Assembly: GCF_024612015.1 (NCBI RefSeq)
Contig: NZ_CP102512.1
Span: forward strand, 10,354,001-10,418,000
Direction of reading: 5' to 3'
Source of the DNA: Streptomyces sp. CA-210063
GTDB taxonomy: Bacteria > Actinomycetota > Actinomycetes > Streptomycetales > Streptomycetaceae
DNA: 64,000 nucleotides
A program made the position numbers and the translations under genes. Positions within the stretch are counted from its first letter, which is position 1, and each line of letters opens with the position of its first letter. The notes under the pieces are model-generated. The model was not told the origin of the DNA, ran no database searches, and saw only the letters and a program-made list of their open reading frames with translations. Positions 18,126 through 26,593 of this stretch are shown piece after piece.

Positions 18126-18341
18126 ATGTCCAAGCAAGTGATCCACCCGCTGACCGGGCATGTGTACCGGCTCACCGAGGACGGACTCGTCGAGGTGACC
18201 GATCCCGGGACAGGGGCGCAGGGCGTCTTCGACTTCCAGGCCCGGTGGCAGTCGGGCGAACTGCGCCACGCCGACCTCCAGATGGCCGGCTGGGTCGGCC
18301 GTCTCGCCCGGCGGCGTACGACCCCGCAGCCGGAGGAGTGA
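18126..18341 (+). CDS. Small uncharacterised protein of the Rieske operon
   Basis: A 71-residue soluble, acidic/aromatic protein with no known fold that I recognise. It contains GHVYRLTEDGLVEVTD, GVFDFQARW and a DLQMAGWVG stretch. It is 6 bp from the ferredoxin gene and 4 bp from the next, so it is certainly in the operon. Similar short ORFs beside Rieske oxygenases suggest an assembly or subunit role, but this is inference only. Confidence 0.65.
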   Translation: MSKQVIHPLTGHVYRLTEDGLVEVTDPGTGAQGVFDFQARWQSGELRHADLQMAGWVGRLARRRTTPQPEE

Positions 18342-18345
18342 CTCC

Positions 18346-19401
18346 GTGACACCTCGTAGCACCCGGGTGGTCTGTCTGGTGCGCCGACCCGAGGGAGAAC
18401 CGCTCCCCGGTGACTTCGCCGTCGAGGAACGCCCGCTGCCGCCCCTGCGGGAGGGGCAACTGCTCGTCCGCAACCTCTACATGAGCGTCGACCCGTCCAT
18501 GCGCGGGCGCCTGGAGAGCACCGAGAAGCACTACACGCACAACTTCACCCCGGGCTCGCCGCTCGACGGCCGTGCCCTCGGCGTCGTGGAGGAGAGCCGC
18601 TGTGTCTCGGTGCGGTCAGGCACGTACGTACGCCACCAACTGGGCTGGCGGGAATGGGCCGTGCTGGACGCGGCGGACACCGACGGCGCCGGTCGCATCG
18701 ACCCGGGACTCGCCCCGCTGCCCACTTGGCTGGGCCTGCTCGGCCAGACCGGATTCACCGCGTACGTCGGTCTGACCCGGATCGCCGCACTGCGCCCCGG
18801 AGACACCGTCTTCGTGTCGGCGGCGGCCGGCGCCGTGGGCAGTGCCGCCGGCCAGTTCGCGCGCATGCTGGGCGCGGACCGCGTCGTCGGGACCGCCGGA
18901 GGGCCGGACAAGTGCGCCCTGCTGGTGAAGGAGTTCGGCTACGACGCCGCCGCGGACTACCGGGCCGAGCCGGTGCGTGAGGCACTGGCCCGGCTTGCGC
19001 CCGAAGGCGTCGACGTCTATTTCGACAACGTGGGCGGGGAGCAACTCGCCGCCGCGCTGCACGCGTTGCGCACGGACGGCCGTGTCGCACTGTGCGGCAT
19101 GATGTCGCAGTTCGGAGGCGACCGTGGGCCCGCCGACATCAATCACCTGATCCAGGCGGTCCTCAAACGACTGACCCTGCGCGGCTTCATCGTCCGCGAT
19201 CACGAGGACCTGCGCCCGGAGTTCGAGGACCGGGTCTCCGGCTGGCTGCGCTCGGGCGGGGTGGTCGCCCGCGAGACGGTCGTGGACGGCCTGGACAACG
19301 CGGCGCAGGCCCTGTTGTCCTTGCTGTCCGGCGGCAACACCGGCAAGATGCTGGTCCGGCTGGCACCGGACCCGTACGGCCGTACGTCGGCCGCCGGATG
19401 A
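18346..19401 (+). CDS. NADP-dependent MDR oxidoreductase (CurA / leukotriene-B4-dehydrogenase-like)
   Basis: A 351-residue zinc-free medium-chain reductase. MSVDPSMRGRL near residue 46 is the family signature, VFVSAAAGAVGSAAGQ the NADP-binding loop, and VDVYFDNVGGEQL and LCGMMSQF are conserved. These enzymes reduce alpha-beta double bonds of enones or enals. Starts with GTG after GGAGGAG, 4 bp after the small ORF. Last gene of the Rieske operon; it converges with the GT2 gene with 13 bp between the stops. Confidence 0.88.
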   Translation: MTPRSTRVVCLVRRPEGEPLPGDFAVEERPLPPLREGQLLVRNLYMSVDPSMRGRLESTEKHYTHNFTPGSPLDGRALGVVEESRCVSVRSGTYVRHQLGWREWAVLDAADTDGAGRIDPGLAPLPTWLGLLGQTGFTAYVGLTRIAALRPGDTVFVSAAAGAVGSAAGQFARMLGADRVVGTAGGPDKCALLVKEFGYDAAADYRAEPVREALARLAPEGVDVYFDNVGGEQLAAALHALRTDGRVALCGMMSQFGGDRGPADINHLIQAVLKRLTLRGFIVRDHEDLRPEFEDRVSGWLRSGGVVARETVVDGLDNAAQALLSLLSGGNTGKMLVRLAPDPYGRTSAAG

Positions 19402-19414
19402 GCCGGCCACCGCG

Positions 19415-20395
19415 TCAGACGGCGGACACCGTCGCCGGGGCGGGAGCCTTCTCGGGAACGGGCGGATCGGCGGCGCCGTCGCGAGCGGCCAGTGCCTTCT
19501 CCAGCCGCTGGATGTGGTAGTACTGCACCCGCGCGGTGCGCTGCAGGGCCATGACGGCGGTCAGGAACTGGTCCATCTCGGCAGCCCTGGTGAGGATGTC
19601 GTCGGGCACCTGCTCGTCCCGCAGACAGGCTTCGGCGTCCTTGCTGAGCACGGCCTGCGCCCAGCCCCGGGTGACCGGCTTGAACAGGCTCGGATGCCTG
19701 GCCACGATCCGCGCCCGGATGGCCAGGTCGTTCTCGGCGGCTTCCAGATGCAGTCCGGTGTCCTTGTTGCGTGCCCCGAACAGCGGCTCATGGATGTGGT
19801 GGGCGTCGAAGCCGTGCTCGACGCAGCCGATCCAGAAGTCCCAGTCCTCTCCGGCCCGCATGCTCTCGTCGTACCCGCCCACGGTCTGCCACACCTCACG
19901 TCGGTACAGCGAGCAGTAGAACATGATCAGTCGCTGGAGCATCAGCTCTCTGCTGTAGGCGGGGAGGGGCATCGCCTGCGGGGGCAGATCGTCGTCGGTG
20001 AAGGTGAACACATCGGTTGAGGCGATGGCGATGCCGGGGTTGGCGTCCAGGACCGCGACGGTCTTCTCCAGCATCGTGGGAGCGATCACGTCGTCGGCGT
20101 CCAGCGGAAGGATGTAGCGGCCGGTGGCGGCCTCGATCCCGGTGTTGCGCGCGGCGGAGACGCCGGCGTTGGCCTGCTGGAGCAGCCTGACGCGCCGGTC
20201 GGGATGGCGGTCGATCAGGGACTGGACCACCTCGACGGTGTTGTCGGTGCTGCCGTCGTCCACGATGACGAGCTCCCAGTCCTGGAAGGTCTGGGCAAGC
20301 ACGCTGGAATGGGCCTCGGGCAGATAGCGGGCGTAGTCATGGCAGGGGATGACCACCGAGACCACAGGGGCGGAACCGTCGGGACTGTGAGGCAT
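19415..20395 (-). CDS. Glycosyltransferase family 2
   Basis: A 326-residue GT-A-fold transferase: VSVVIPCHDYARYL at the N-terminus, DDGSTDNT, the metal-binding LDADD, and GEDWDFWIG later. Family 2 enzymes transfer a sugar from a nucleotide-sugar to saccharide, lipid or protein acceptors. The C-terminal ~90 residues are helical and end in a proline/alanine tail, with no membrane segment. With the large GT gene at 21081 and the secreted protein between them it forms an island that breaks up the catabolic cluster. Confidence 0.9.
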   Translation of the reverse strand: MPHSPDGSAPVVSVVIPCHDYARYLPEAHSSVLAQTFQDWELVIVDDGSTDNTVEVVQSLIDRHPDRRVRLLQQANAGVSAARNTGIEAATGRYILPLDADDVIAPTMLEKTVAVLDANPGIAIASTDVFTFTDDDLPPQAMPLPAYSRELMLQRLIMFYCSLYRREVWQTVGGYDESMRAGEDWDFWIGCVEHGFDAHHIHEPLFGARNKDTGLHLEAAENDLAIRARIVARHPSLFKPVTRGWAQAVLSKDAEACLRDEQVPDDILTRAAEMDQFLTAVMALQRTARVQYYHIQRLEKALAARDGAADPPVPEKAPAPATVSAV

Positions 20396-20542
20396 GCGCG
20401 GTCTTTCGCTTCGACAACGGGAGGGCGGTGGGACGGGAGCCGGGAGGACGCGGGTCGCGACGGTGGCCGGACGCGGTGTGCCCGGGCGCGGGGCCCCGAA
20501 TCCCTTCGAGGGCCACGCCCGAGCAGACCGCTGGACCATGCG

Positions 20543-20920
20543 TCAGCTGTGCTGACTCTGATCCTCGTAGTGGTGGTCGTCCCCGTGCTCGTGGTGGTCG
20601 CCCTCGTGCTCGTAGTGGTCGCGTCCGTGCTCGTGCTCGTCCCGGCAGTAGCCGTAGTCGGTGATGGTGACGTTGCCGATCGGCGTGCAGCAGTAGCCGT
20701 AGTCGGTGATGGTCACGTTGCCGATCGGCGTGCAGGGGATCCCGGACCCGGGGGTGAGGCTGGCCTCGCCGTCTATGGGCTGCCCTTGGTATCCGTACGT
20801 CGCGGACGCCGTCAGCGTGTCCGGACCGATGGCGGCGTAGGCCGCCTCCGCGGTGCCGAGCAGTCCGGCGGTGGCCAGTGCCGCGGGGAGGGCCAGGGAA
20901 GTGATGACACGGGCTTTCAC
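20543..20920 (-). CDS. Secreted small protein with duplicated Cys loop and His/Asp/Glu tail
   Basis: A 125-residue protein of unknown function. The GTG at 20920 begins a clear signal peptide (VKARVITSLALPAALATAG, cleavage after AYA). The mature part holds two identical 15-residue units CTPIGNVTITDYGYC, back to back, giving four cysteines and two possible disulfide loops. A 33-residue tail with 10 His and 12 Asp/Glu follows, looking like a metal-binding segment. It lies between two glycosyltransferase genes and has its own promoter-like sequence. It might be a glycosylated or metal-binding cell-surface protein; no homology is recognised. Confidence 0.7.
   Translation of the reverse strand: MKARVITSLALPAALATAGLLGTAEAAYAAIGPDTLTASATYGYQGQPIDGEASLTPGSGIPCTPIGNVTITDYGYCCTPIGNVTITDYGYCRDEHEHGRDHYEHEGDHHEHGDDHHYEDQSQHS
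20645..20734 (-). repeat. Two 45-bp direct repeats inside the secreted-protein gene
   Basis: Two copies (20645-20689 and 20690-20734) differ at about one base in 45. Each encodes one CTPIGNVTITDYGYC unit, so the array can expand or contract in frame. Confidence 0.9.
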
Positions 20921-20993
20921 GGTGGTGCCTTTCTGGAGGGGATGGGGAACTGCCCCGAATCGCCGGAAACCTCCTCGGCGAGGCAGTGGAACC

Positions 20994-21022
20994 ACCGTAA
21001 ATTTGCTCACTTAATGTGTCAA
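20994..21022 (-). promoter_or_regulatory. Sigma-70 (HrdB-like) promoter for the secreted-protein gene
   Basis: On the minus strand, TTGACA (-35, 21022-21017) is separated by 17 bp from TACGGT (-10, 20999-20994). The start codon lies about 74 bp downstream at 20920. Unusually good match for a streptomycete promoter. Confidence 0.6.
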
Positions 21023-21028
21023 AACGAA

Positions 21029-21043
21029 CACTCACGGTGAGTG
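21029..21043. promoter_or_regulatory. 15-bp palindrome just upstream of the -35 box
   Basis: CACTCAC-G-GTGAGTG has perfect 7-bp arms with a single central base, 6 bp upstream of the TTGACA box. The tiny centre argues for a protein-binding site rather than a terminator of the glycosyltransferase gene that ends at 21081. Confidence 0.4.
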
Positions 21044-21080
21044 AGGCGGTGGGGTCGATGCCCGTCGGGCACCCCGCCGG

Positions 21081-23486
21081 TCAGGAAAGGGCCACGGCTT
21101 CGGTGCGCGCCGGTTCCGCTGCGGCATGGTGCGGATGCACCACTTCCAGATCCGGCAGCGCCCAGCAGGCGGTGCCCATGTCCTGGGCCATCGCGGCCAG
21201 CCCCTCGGTCTCGATGAGGTGCCGGTAGGGGAAGGACGGGAAGGCGAGGCCGTCGCGGTGCAGGTCGGCACGCACCAGCAACACGGTGCCGCCGACCGAG
21301 TCGACGCGGACCAGTCCCCGCCCGCGCAGCTCGTCGAGGTACATCCGGCCGAAGCCCTTGGGAGGCTGAAGGATGCCGTCGCGAAGCCACTGAGTCCAGT
21401 TCAGCGCACCGGATCCGGGCCTGAGGGCGAAGGTGTTGAGGTCGTACGTGGGCCCACCGGGTGCGGTGGCGCAGTGCGGGACGACGATGTCCTTGCGCGC
21501 GCCGAGCAGGCGTTGGACGAGGTCCCTCGGGTACTCCGTGACGTCGACGTCGAGCCACAGCACCCACTCCTCGTCGATCAGTGCCCGGGAGAGAAGGTGG
21601 TTGCGCACCTTGGCCAGCACCGACCGGCGCCGGCGCTGGATGCCGGGCTCCCAACGGGGACCGGCCGACTGGAGGCCGAAATCGCGGTGTACGAGCGTCA
21701 CCCGCCGGAACTCCGCCTCGAGGTCCGGCAGGACCTGCCGGAGGAGTTCAGGCGTCGAGTCCCCGCTGTCGCCCTCCAGCAGGCCCAGTGAGATCGCCTC
21801 CCGCGGATAGTCCAGGGCGCGAAGGCGGTCCAGGTAGACGGGCAGGAACGCGGCCGCGTCCTTGACAGGGGTGAGCACCAGCACCGAGGGCCGCTCCTCG
21901 GCCGGCGCCGGTGCGGGCTCGGGGGCCGCCCGCGGTTTCCGCTCGCGGGTTCCGGCGGCGTCGGCACCGGTCTCGGCGTGGGCGATGTCCGCCGGCCGGA
22001 GCGGCAGCCGGGTCGCCATGGCCAGCAGCCGCTCGGCGTAGGCACCGGGTTCGGCCCAGATCTGGGTCGCCACCTCGAAGTGCTCCGCGAAATGCGACTC
22101 GTCGAACGTGTTGCTCCCGTGGCACACGTATGTGTACAGCTCGGGCGCGTCGACGGAAACGACCCGGCAGCTGCGGACCACCTCTTCCGCCACCGGGGTG
22201 TCCTCGCCCCGGCGCTGCGCCGGGTAGCGCGGGAGCCGGTCCTTCGCGCACACCATCGACCCTTCCCAGACCCGCGCACAGGAGATCGCGAGCCGGCGGC
22301 GGGCGGGCCACCACAACCGCTCACGGGCGAGGAAGCAGGCCTCGGCGTCGAGCGCGAGAATCGCCGCCATCTGCGTCTCGACCCGCTCCGGGTCATACAG
22401 GTCGTCGTCGTCCCACTGGCATACGTAGGGGCCGGTGGCCCGGTCCACCGCCTCGTTGCGCAGTTCCCCCAGAGTCCGTCCCTCCGGGGGGAGCCGGTGA
22501 TGGCGGATCCGCGGGTCGTCCAGATCGAGGATGTGCCGCTCGAGGACGTCATCGGTGCCGTCCTCCACCACGACCAGCTCGAGGTTCGAGTAGGTCTGGG
22601 CGCGGAAGCACCTGATCGCACGCTGCGCCGTCGCCGACCGGTCCTTGGTCACCATCAGGCATGACACCGTCGGCGCGGGCGCGCCCGCGATCCAGCGGCG
22701 GCGCTGCGCCTCCACGTTGAGCAGGCCGTCGGCGACCGGTTGCAGTTCCTGGCTGACCCAGAACGGGAACCGTGTGCCCGGGGAGAGCCGCGGCGGGGCC
22801 GGGGTGTCGCACGCCCAGCTGCCCGACCAGTGGTGCACGGCGCTCGCACGGTCGTAGTCCGCTTCCTGCGGGCCGAACAGCTCTGTCGCGTACGGGCTCA
22901 CTTCGGGGTACAGGACCTCAGGGGCGAGAACCGTGACCGAGTCCGGCTCCGGGGCGTTGTCGATCGCTCGGGTGAGGAAGAACGGGCCTGTCGCGTCGAG
23001 GGTGTTGGACTGCCTGTGGGCGCCGACCAGTTGCCGGTGCACATGGGCCCAGAACGGGTGGCCCGCCCGTGACGCGATGAACGCGTTGCCGACGATGCGG
23101 GCGAAGCCGCGCCGGCGGGCGAGCAGCAGCCGTGTGTGCGCCTCGGGTTCGCAGCCGAGGACGAGTTCCCGCCCGTCAAGGATTCCGTCGACCGGTTTCA
23201 GGCACTCGAAGTCCAGATCGACGTAGACCCCGCCGAAATGGTCGAGCAGGAAATAGCGGATCGCGTCGGCCCGCATGATCGCTTCGGGGTAGCCGTCGTA
23301 CACCGGCAGGAACCAGGGGTAGTGCTCCTGGAGGAATGCGCGGTTGTCCGCGTCGGTCCACAACCGGTACCCCCAGCCGGGGTGGTGCAGCCTCCAGGAC
23401 TCGGACCACTTCTGCCATGCCGGCGGGAGATCCGAGTCCTTCCACGTCTGGTGGATCAAGGGGGGAATTGTCTTTTGTTCAGGCAT
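21081..23486 (-). CDS. Tri-modular glycosyltransferase: GT32 (OCH1-like) + GT2 + GT62 (Anp1-like)
   Basis: An 801-residue protein with three GT-A modules in series. Residues ~8-240 are GT32/OCH1-like, with IPPLIHQTW at 7-15 and the metal-binding DLD at 90-92 in VYVDLDFECLKP. Residues ~272-470 are GT2-like, with VSCLMVTKDR and D359-D362 in CQWDDDDLYDPE. Residues ~534-790 resemble GT62 (yeast Anp1/Mnn9), with VLVLTPVKDAAAFL, EGDSGDST, and D646/D648 in WVLWLDVDVTEYP. A Pro/Ala linker (~505-533) joins modules two and three. No signal peptide or membrane helix is seen, so it acts in the cytosol or at the membrane surface. It probably builds an ordered oligosaccharide; acceptor unknown. The start at 23486 lacks an obvious ribosome site. 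Confidence 0.8.
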   Translation of the reverse strand: MPEQKTIPPLIHQTWKDSDLPPAWQKWSESWRLHHPGWGYRLWTDADNRAFLQEHYPWFLPVYDGYPEAIMRADAIRYFLLDHFGGVYVDLDFECLKPVDGILDGRELVLGCEPEAHTRLLLARRRGFARIVGNAFIASRAGHPFWAHVHRQLVGAHRQSNTLDATGPFFLTRAIDNAPEPDSVTVLAPEVLYPEVSPYATELFGPQEADYDRASAVHHWSGSWACDTPAPPRLSPGTRFPFWVSQELQPVADGLLNVEAQRRRWIAGAPAPTVSCLMVTKDRSATAQRAIRCFRAQTYSNLELVVVEDGTDDVLERHILDLDDPRIRHHRLPPEGRTLGELRNEAVDRATGPYVCQWDDDDLYDPERVETQMAAILALDAEACFLARERLWWPARRRLAISCARVWEGSMVCAKDRLPRYPAQRRGEDTPVAEEVVRSCRVVSVDAPELYTYVCHGSNTFDESHFAEHFEVATQIWAEPGAYAERLLAMATRLPLRPADIAHAETGADAAGTRERKPRAAPEPAPAPAEERPSVLVLTPVKDAAAFLPVYLDRLRALDYPREAISLGLLEGDSGDSTPELLRQVLPDLEAEFRRVTLVHRDFGLQSAGPRWEPGIQRRRRSVLAKVRNHLLSRALIDEEWVLWLDVDVTEYPRDLVQRLLGARKDIVVPHCATAPGGPTYDLNTFALRPGSGALNWTQWLRDGILQPPKGFGRMYLDELRGRGLVRVDSVGGTVLLVRADLHRDGLAFPSFPYRHLIETEGLAAMAQDMGTACWALPDLEVVHPHHAAAEPARTEAVALS

Positions 23487-23592
23487 TCACGCAGTATGTC
23501 CGGCTGCTCGGCCGATGGGTGTTCCCGTGAGGGCCGTCGGTGGAGCATTCACCCGGGAGGCCCACGTCCTGGAAGCGCGGCGGATGACGGAC

Positions 23593-23907
23593 TCAGCGCA
23601 TGGGCCGTGCCCCGGTGACGCCGAACGCGTCCAACGAGACCCCCACCCGGGTCAGTTCGGCCACCGCGGTCCGGAAGTCCTTGATGTGCGCGGTGGTGAA
23701 GTGCTCGTCGAGGGCCTGCTGGGAGGCCCAGCGCTCGTACACCCGGATGCGCCGCTCGTCGGTGGGATCGGCGGTCATCGCGTAGTCCAGACAGCCGGGC
23801 TCCTCCGCACGGGTACGGTGGCCCAGCTCGACGAGGTGGCCCAGCATCGTGTCGCGGTCGCCGGGCTCGTAGTCCATCCAGCCGGCGACGATGACTTCCT
23901 CTGCCAC
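23593..23907 (-). CDS. Antibiotic-biosynthesis-monooxygenase (ABM) fold protein / putative quinol monooxygenase
   Basis: A 104-residue dimeric alpha-beta-barrel protein (YgiN/ABM family), with AGWMDYEPGDRD at the N-terminus, EPGCLDYAMTAD in the middle and YERWASQQALDEHFTT later. Members are cofactor-free quinol oxygenases, or heat-stable accessory proteins. The GTG start is preceded by AAAGGAG. Last gene of the minus-strand operon Rieske - SDR - PEP-utiliser - ABM, so it may act on an oxygenated ring product. Confidence 0.82.
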   Translation of the reverse strand: MAEEVIVAGWMDYEPGDRDTMLGHLVELGHRTRAEEPGCLDYAMTADPTDERRIRVYERWASQQALDEHFTTAHIKDFRTAVAELTRVGVSLDAFGVTGARPMR

Positions 23908-23977
23908 GGTGCTCCTTTCGTGGTCGTGCCCGCGGGCCCGTCGAGCGGGCAGGAAGAGCCGACGGGCCCGCGGTGCT

Positions 23978-25714
23978 TCAGATGGCGGCTGCCGCCGGGA
24001 CGCCGTCCACGGTGACCGTGCCCTTGTCGCCGTCGACCGTGACGACCATGCCGTCCCGCAGCCGCCGCGTGCCGCCCTCGACGGAGATCACGGCCGGGAT
24101 GCCCAGCTCGCGGCAGACCACCACGGCGTGGCTGTTGAGCGCGCCCACATCCACGACGGCCGCTCCGGCGACCAGGAACAGCGGGGTCCAGGCCGCGTCC
24201 GTGATCGGCGCGACCAGCACCTCGCCGGGCTCCAGCGCCTCGCACGAGGCCGGGTCGGTGACCACCCGCACCCTGCCGGTGTAGGTGCCGTGGCTGCCGC
24301 CCACCCCACCGAGCACATCACCCTCGACGGCCGCCGCGGTCCGCTCCTCGGCGCGGCGCGGCCAACTGTCGATCTCGGTCCGCGCGTCGTCGGCGACGAA
24401 GAACGGCGGCTCCAGCTCGTGCAGGCCCGCGTACTCCTCCAGCCGCCGCGCGATGACGGGGCCGAAGGACTCCGGATCGGCGACATAGTCGTCCAGTTCG
24501 GTGTCCAGCAGCATCATCACGTCCTCGGGCCGGGCGAAGAGACCCGCCTCGACGCCGCGGCGGCCGAGCTCCCGAACGGCCATGCGGATCTCGTTGACGA
24601 CGGTGACGCAGTTCGCCTTGGTGCGCTCGCGGGCCGGGATCCACACCTGGGAGGCGTGCATGCCGGCGTCGAACATGGGCTGCGCCTCCTCGGGCAGCGC
24701 GGCCCGGATCTCCCGCGCCGTCCGCTCACGCCCCTCGGCCAGCCGCCTCTGGCGGGCGGCCGGTGAGTCGTCGTCGGGGCTGTGCCGGATCCGGTCGACC
24801 AGGGCCAGCGCCTGGACGGGCGCCGCCTCCCAGGACAGCGCGTGGATGTCCCACTCGTTGGGGCCGCGGTCGCCGGACTCCGCCACGAACTCCTCGAAGG
24901 AGTCACGGAACGCCTTCACGTCCCCGCTCGCCCCGTCGAGCGCCTGCTCCACCGCGGCCGGGCCCCGGTCGAACAGCGCGCTCAGCTCGGCCGAGGCCGC
25001 CACCTGACGGGACAGCGTCCACAACCCGGTCGAGGGGGAGGCCGAGTCGACGTCGCCGAGACCGCCGATCAGGTCGAGCATGGCGCCCGGGCGGTCCACG
25101 CTCGCGCACAGCGGGCCGAGGATCGCCGGTCCGACGGACGCGGGCAGCGACGACTCGACGTGCCGCTGGAAGGTCGTCTCGACCTCGTCGAGCAACGACC
25201 GTGCGTGCGCCACCAGTTCGGCGTCGGACAGCTCCGTCAGGCCGGGACGCGCACGGCGCAGGGCGCGCAGCCGTTCCCGGTCGGCGTCGGCCTCGGGGAA
25301 GCCGGCCTGGCCGAGCATCCGCTGCAGCGTCGCGCCCGCCTTGCCGGTCAGCTCCTCGTCCTGGTCGTCCGGGTGCGCCACGTACACCGGGGTGTCGGAG
25401 CGCTGACCGACGAAGGCCGCGTCGATCTGGTCCGCCGTCTGGCCCATACGGATGCCGAACAGCCGCATGTGCGACAGGTTCAGATAGAAGTAGCCGCCGA
25501 ACATCCCGACGAACGGCGGCCGGGGACCGGCCACCTCCTCGTCGCGGTAGATGCCGAAACCGACGAAGCCGTTGCGCCAGCCCCGCAGGCCGCGCCCCCA
25601 CACCAGGGTCCAGCCCAGCGGGCTGGCCGGCTCCGGCAGGGTCTCGCCCGCGTTGGCGCGGGTGTAGTGCGGCAGCCGCTCACTGCGCTGCCAGTCCGTG
25701 ATCCAGCTCTTCAT
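23978..25714 (-). CDS. PEP-utilising phosphotransferase-like protein lacking an ATP-grasp domain
   Basis: A 578-residue protein. The C-terminal ~80 residues form the swivelling phosphohistidine domain of dikinases, with the phospho-acceptor His529 in ALNSHAVVVCRELGIPAV. The rest resembles the substrate-binding region of rifampin-phosphotransferase-type enzymes (AGETLPEPASPLGW near residue 22 and DRGPNEWDIHALSW). The N-terminal ATP-grasp that normally charges the histidine is absent. Either another subunit supplies the phosphoryl group (the dikinase-like protein at 37040-39784 is the obvious candidate) or the protein has a different role. 58 bp after the SDR in the Rieske operon. Confidence 0.72.
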   Translation of the reverse strand: MKSWITDWQRSERLPHYTRANAGETLPEPASPLGWTLVWGRGLRGWRNGFVGFGIYRDEEVAGPRPPFVGMFGGYFYLNLSHMRLFGIRMGQTADQIDAAFVGQRSDTPVYVAHPDDQDEELTGKAGATLQRMLGQAGFPEADADRERLRALRRARPGLTELSDAELVAHARSLLDEVETTFQRHVESSLPASVGPAILGPLCASVDRPGAMLDLIGGLGDVDSASPSTGLWTLSRQVAASAELSALFDRGPAAVEQALDGASGDVKAFRDSFEEFVAESGDRGPNEWDIHALSWEAAPVQALALVDRIRHSPDDDSPAARQRRLAEGRERTAREIRAALPEEAQPMFDAGMHASQVWIPARERTKANCVTVVNEIRMAVRELGRRGVEAGLFARPEDVMMLLDTELDDYVADPESFGPVIARRLEEYAGLHELEPPFFVADDARTEIDSWPRRAEERTAAAVEGDVLGGVGGSHGTYTGRVRVVTDPASCEALEPGEVLVAPITDAAWTPLFLVAGAAVVDVGALNSHAVVVCRELGIPAVISVEGGTRRLRDGMVVTVDGDKGTVTVDGVPAAAAI

Positions 25715-25772
25715 GACCGAGGTCTCCCGCTCTCCGTACCCGCGCCTGCCCCTGCCCCTGCCCGTCCTGCGC

Positions 25773-26564
25773 CTACCACTGCGCCGTACCGCCGTCGACG
25801 CTGATCAGCGTGCCGGTGATACCCGCCCCGGCGTCGCTCGCGAGCAGCGAGGCGACAGCCGCGATCTGCTCCACCGTGGTGATCTTCTTGGTGGCGGCGT
25901 GCTCGGCGAACCGGCCCAGCCAGTCCTCGTACGAGATGCCCTCGGCCTCCGCAGCGGCGGGACCCGCGGCCCGCATGAGGTCGGTGTCGACGGCGCCGGG
26001 GCAGATGGCGTTGCAGGTGATGCCCTGCGTGCCGTACTCGAAGGCGGTCGCCTTGGTCAGGCCGTGGATGGCGTGCTTGTTGGTGATGTAGTGGCTGATC
26101 GCGGGCTTGTTGGCCTGCTTGCCCTCGACCGAGGAGATGTTGATGATGCGGCCCCAGCCGTTCTCCAGCATCTTCGGCAGCGCCCGGCGGGTGCCGTAGA
26201 AGTAGCCGTTGACGTTCAGCTTGAGAGCGTCGTGCCACGCCTCGTCACTGAGCAGGTGGATCGGGGCGAAGCCGGAGCTGCCGCCGACGTTGTTGACCCA
26301 GATGTCGAGCCGGCCGAACCGCTCGGCGGCGAAGTCGGCGAGGCCCTCGATGTCCTCCTGGCTGTTGGCGTCGCAGGGGTGGAAGACGGCCCGGTCCCCG
26401 GCGCCCATCTCCTCCAGGGCCTGCTTGCCCTTGATCTCGCTGCGGCCGCTGACGACGACCGTGGCGCCGTCGGCCAGAAAGGCCTCGGCGATGGCGCGGC
26501 CGATGCTGCGCGTGCTTCCCGTGATCACCGCGACACGTCCGTCGAGGCTGCCCGTAGCCACCAT
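25773..26564 (-). CDS. SDR family oxidoreductase
   Basis: A 263-residue classical SDR with TGSTRSIGRAIAEAF near the start, NNVGGSSG, a Ser in INISSVEG, YITNKH as the YxxxK motif, and VDGG at the end. Chosen start is the ATG at 26564 with GGGAGA before it; a GTG at 26597 overlapping the upstream stop (GTGA) is an equally possible coupled start. The position directly after a Rieske oxygenase suggests a cis-diol or hydroxy-ring dehydrogenase. Confidence 0.88.
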   Translation of the reverse strand: MVATGSLDGRVAVITGSTRSIGRAIAEAFLADGATVVVSGRSEIKGKQALEEMGAGDRAVFHPCDANSQEDIEGLADFAAERFGRLDIWVNNVGGSSGFAPIHLLSDEAWHDALKLNVNGYFYGTRRALPKMLENGWGRIINISSVEGKQANKPAISHYITNKHAIHGLTKATAFEYGTQGITCNAICPGAVDTDLMRAAGPAAAEAEGISYEDWLGRFAEHAATKKITTVEQIAAVASLLASDAGAGITGTLISVDGGTAQW

Positions 26565-26593
26565 GGTGTTCTCCCGCGAGTCTTGTTGGTTGC

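Noticed and set aside
24763..25701. Arg/Pro-rich plus-strand frame opposite the PEP-utilising gene
   Set aside because: Shadow frame with extreme Arg/Ser/Pro content; the opposite strand has a clear phosphohistidine domain.
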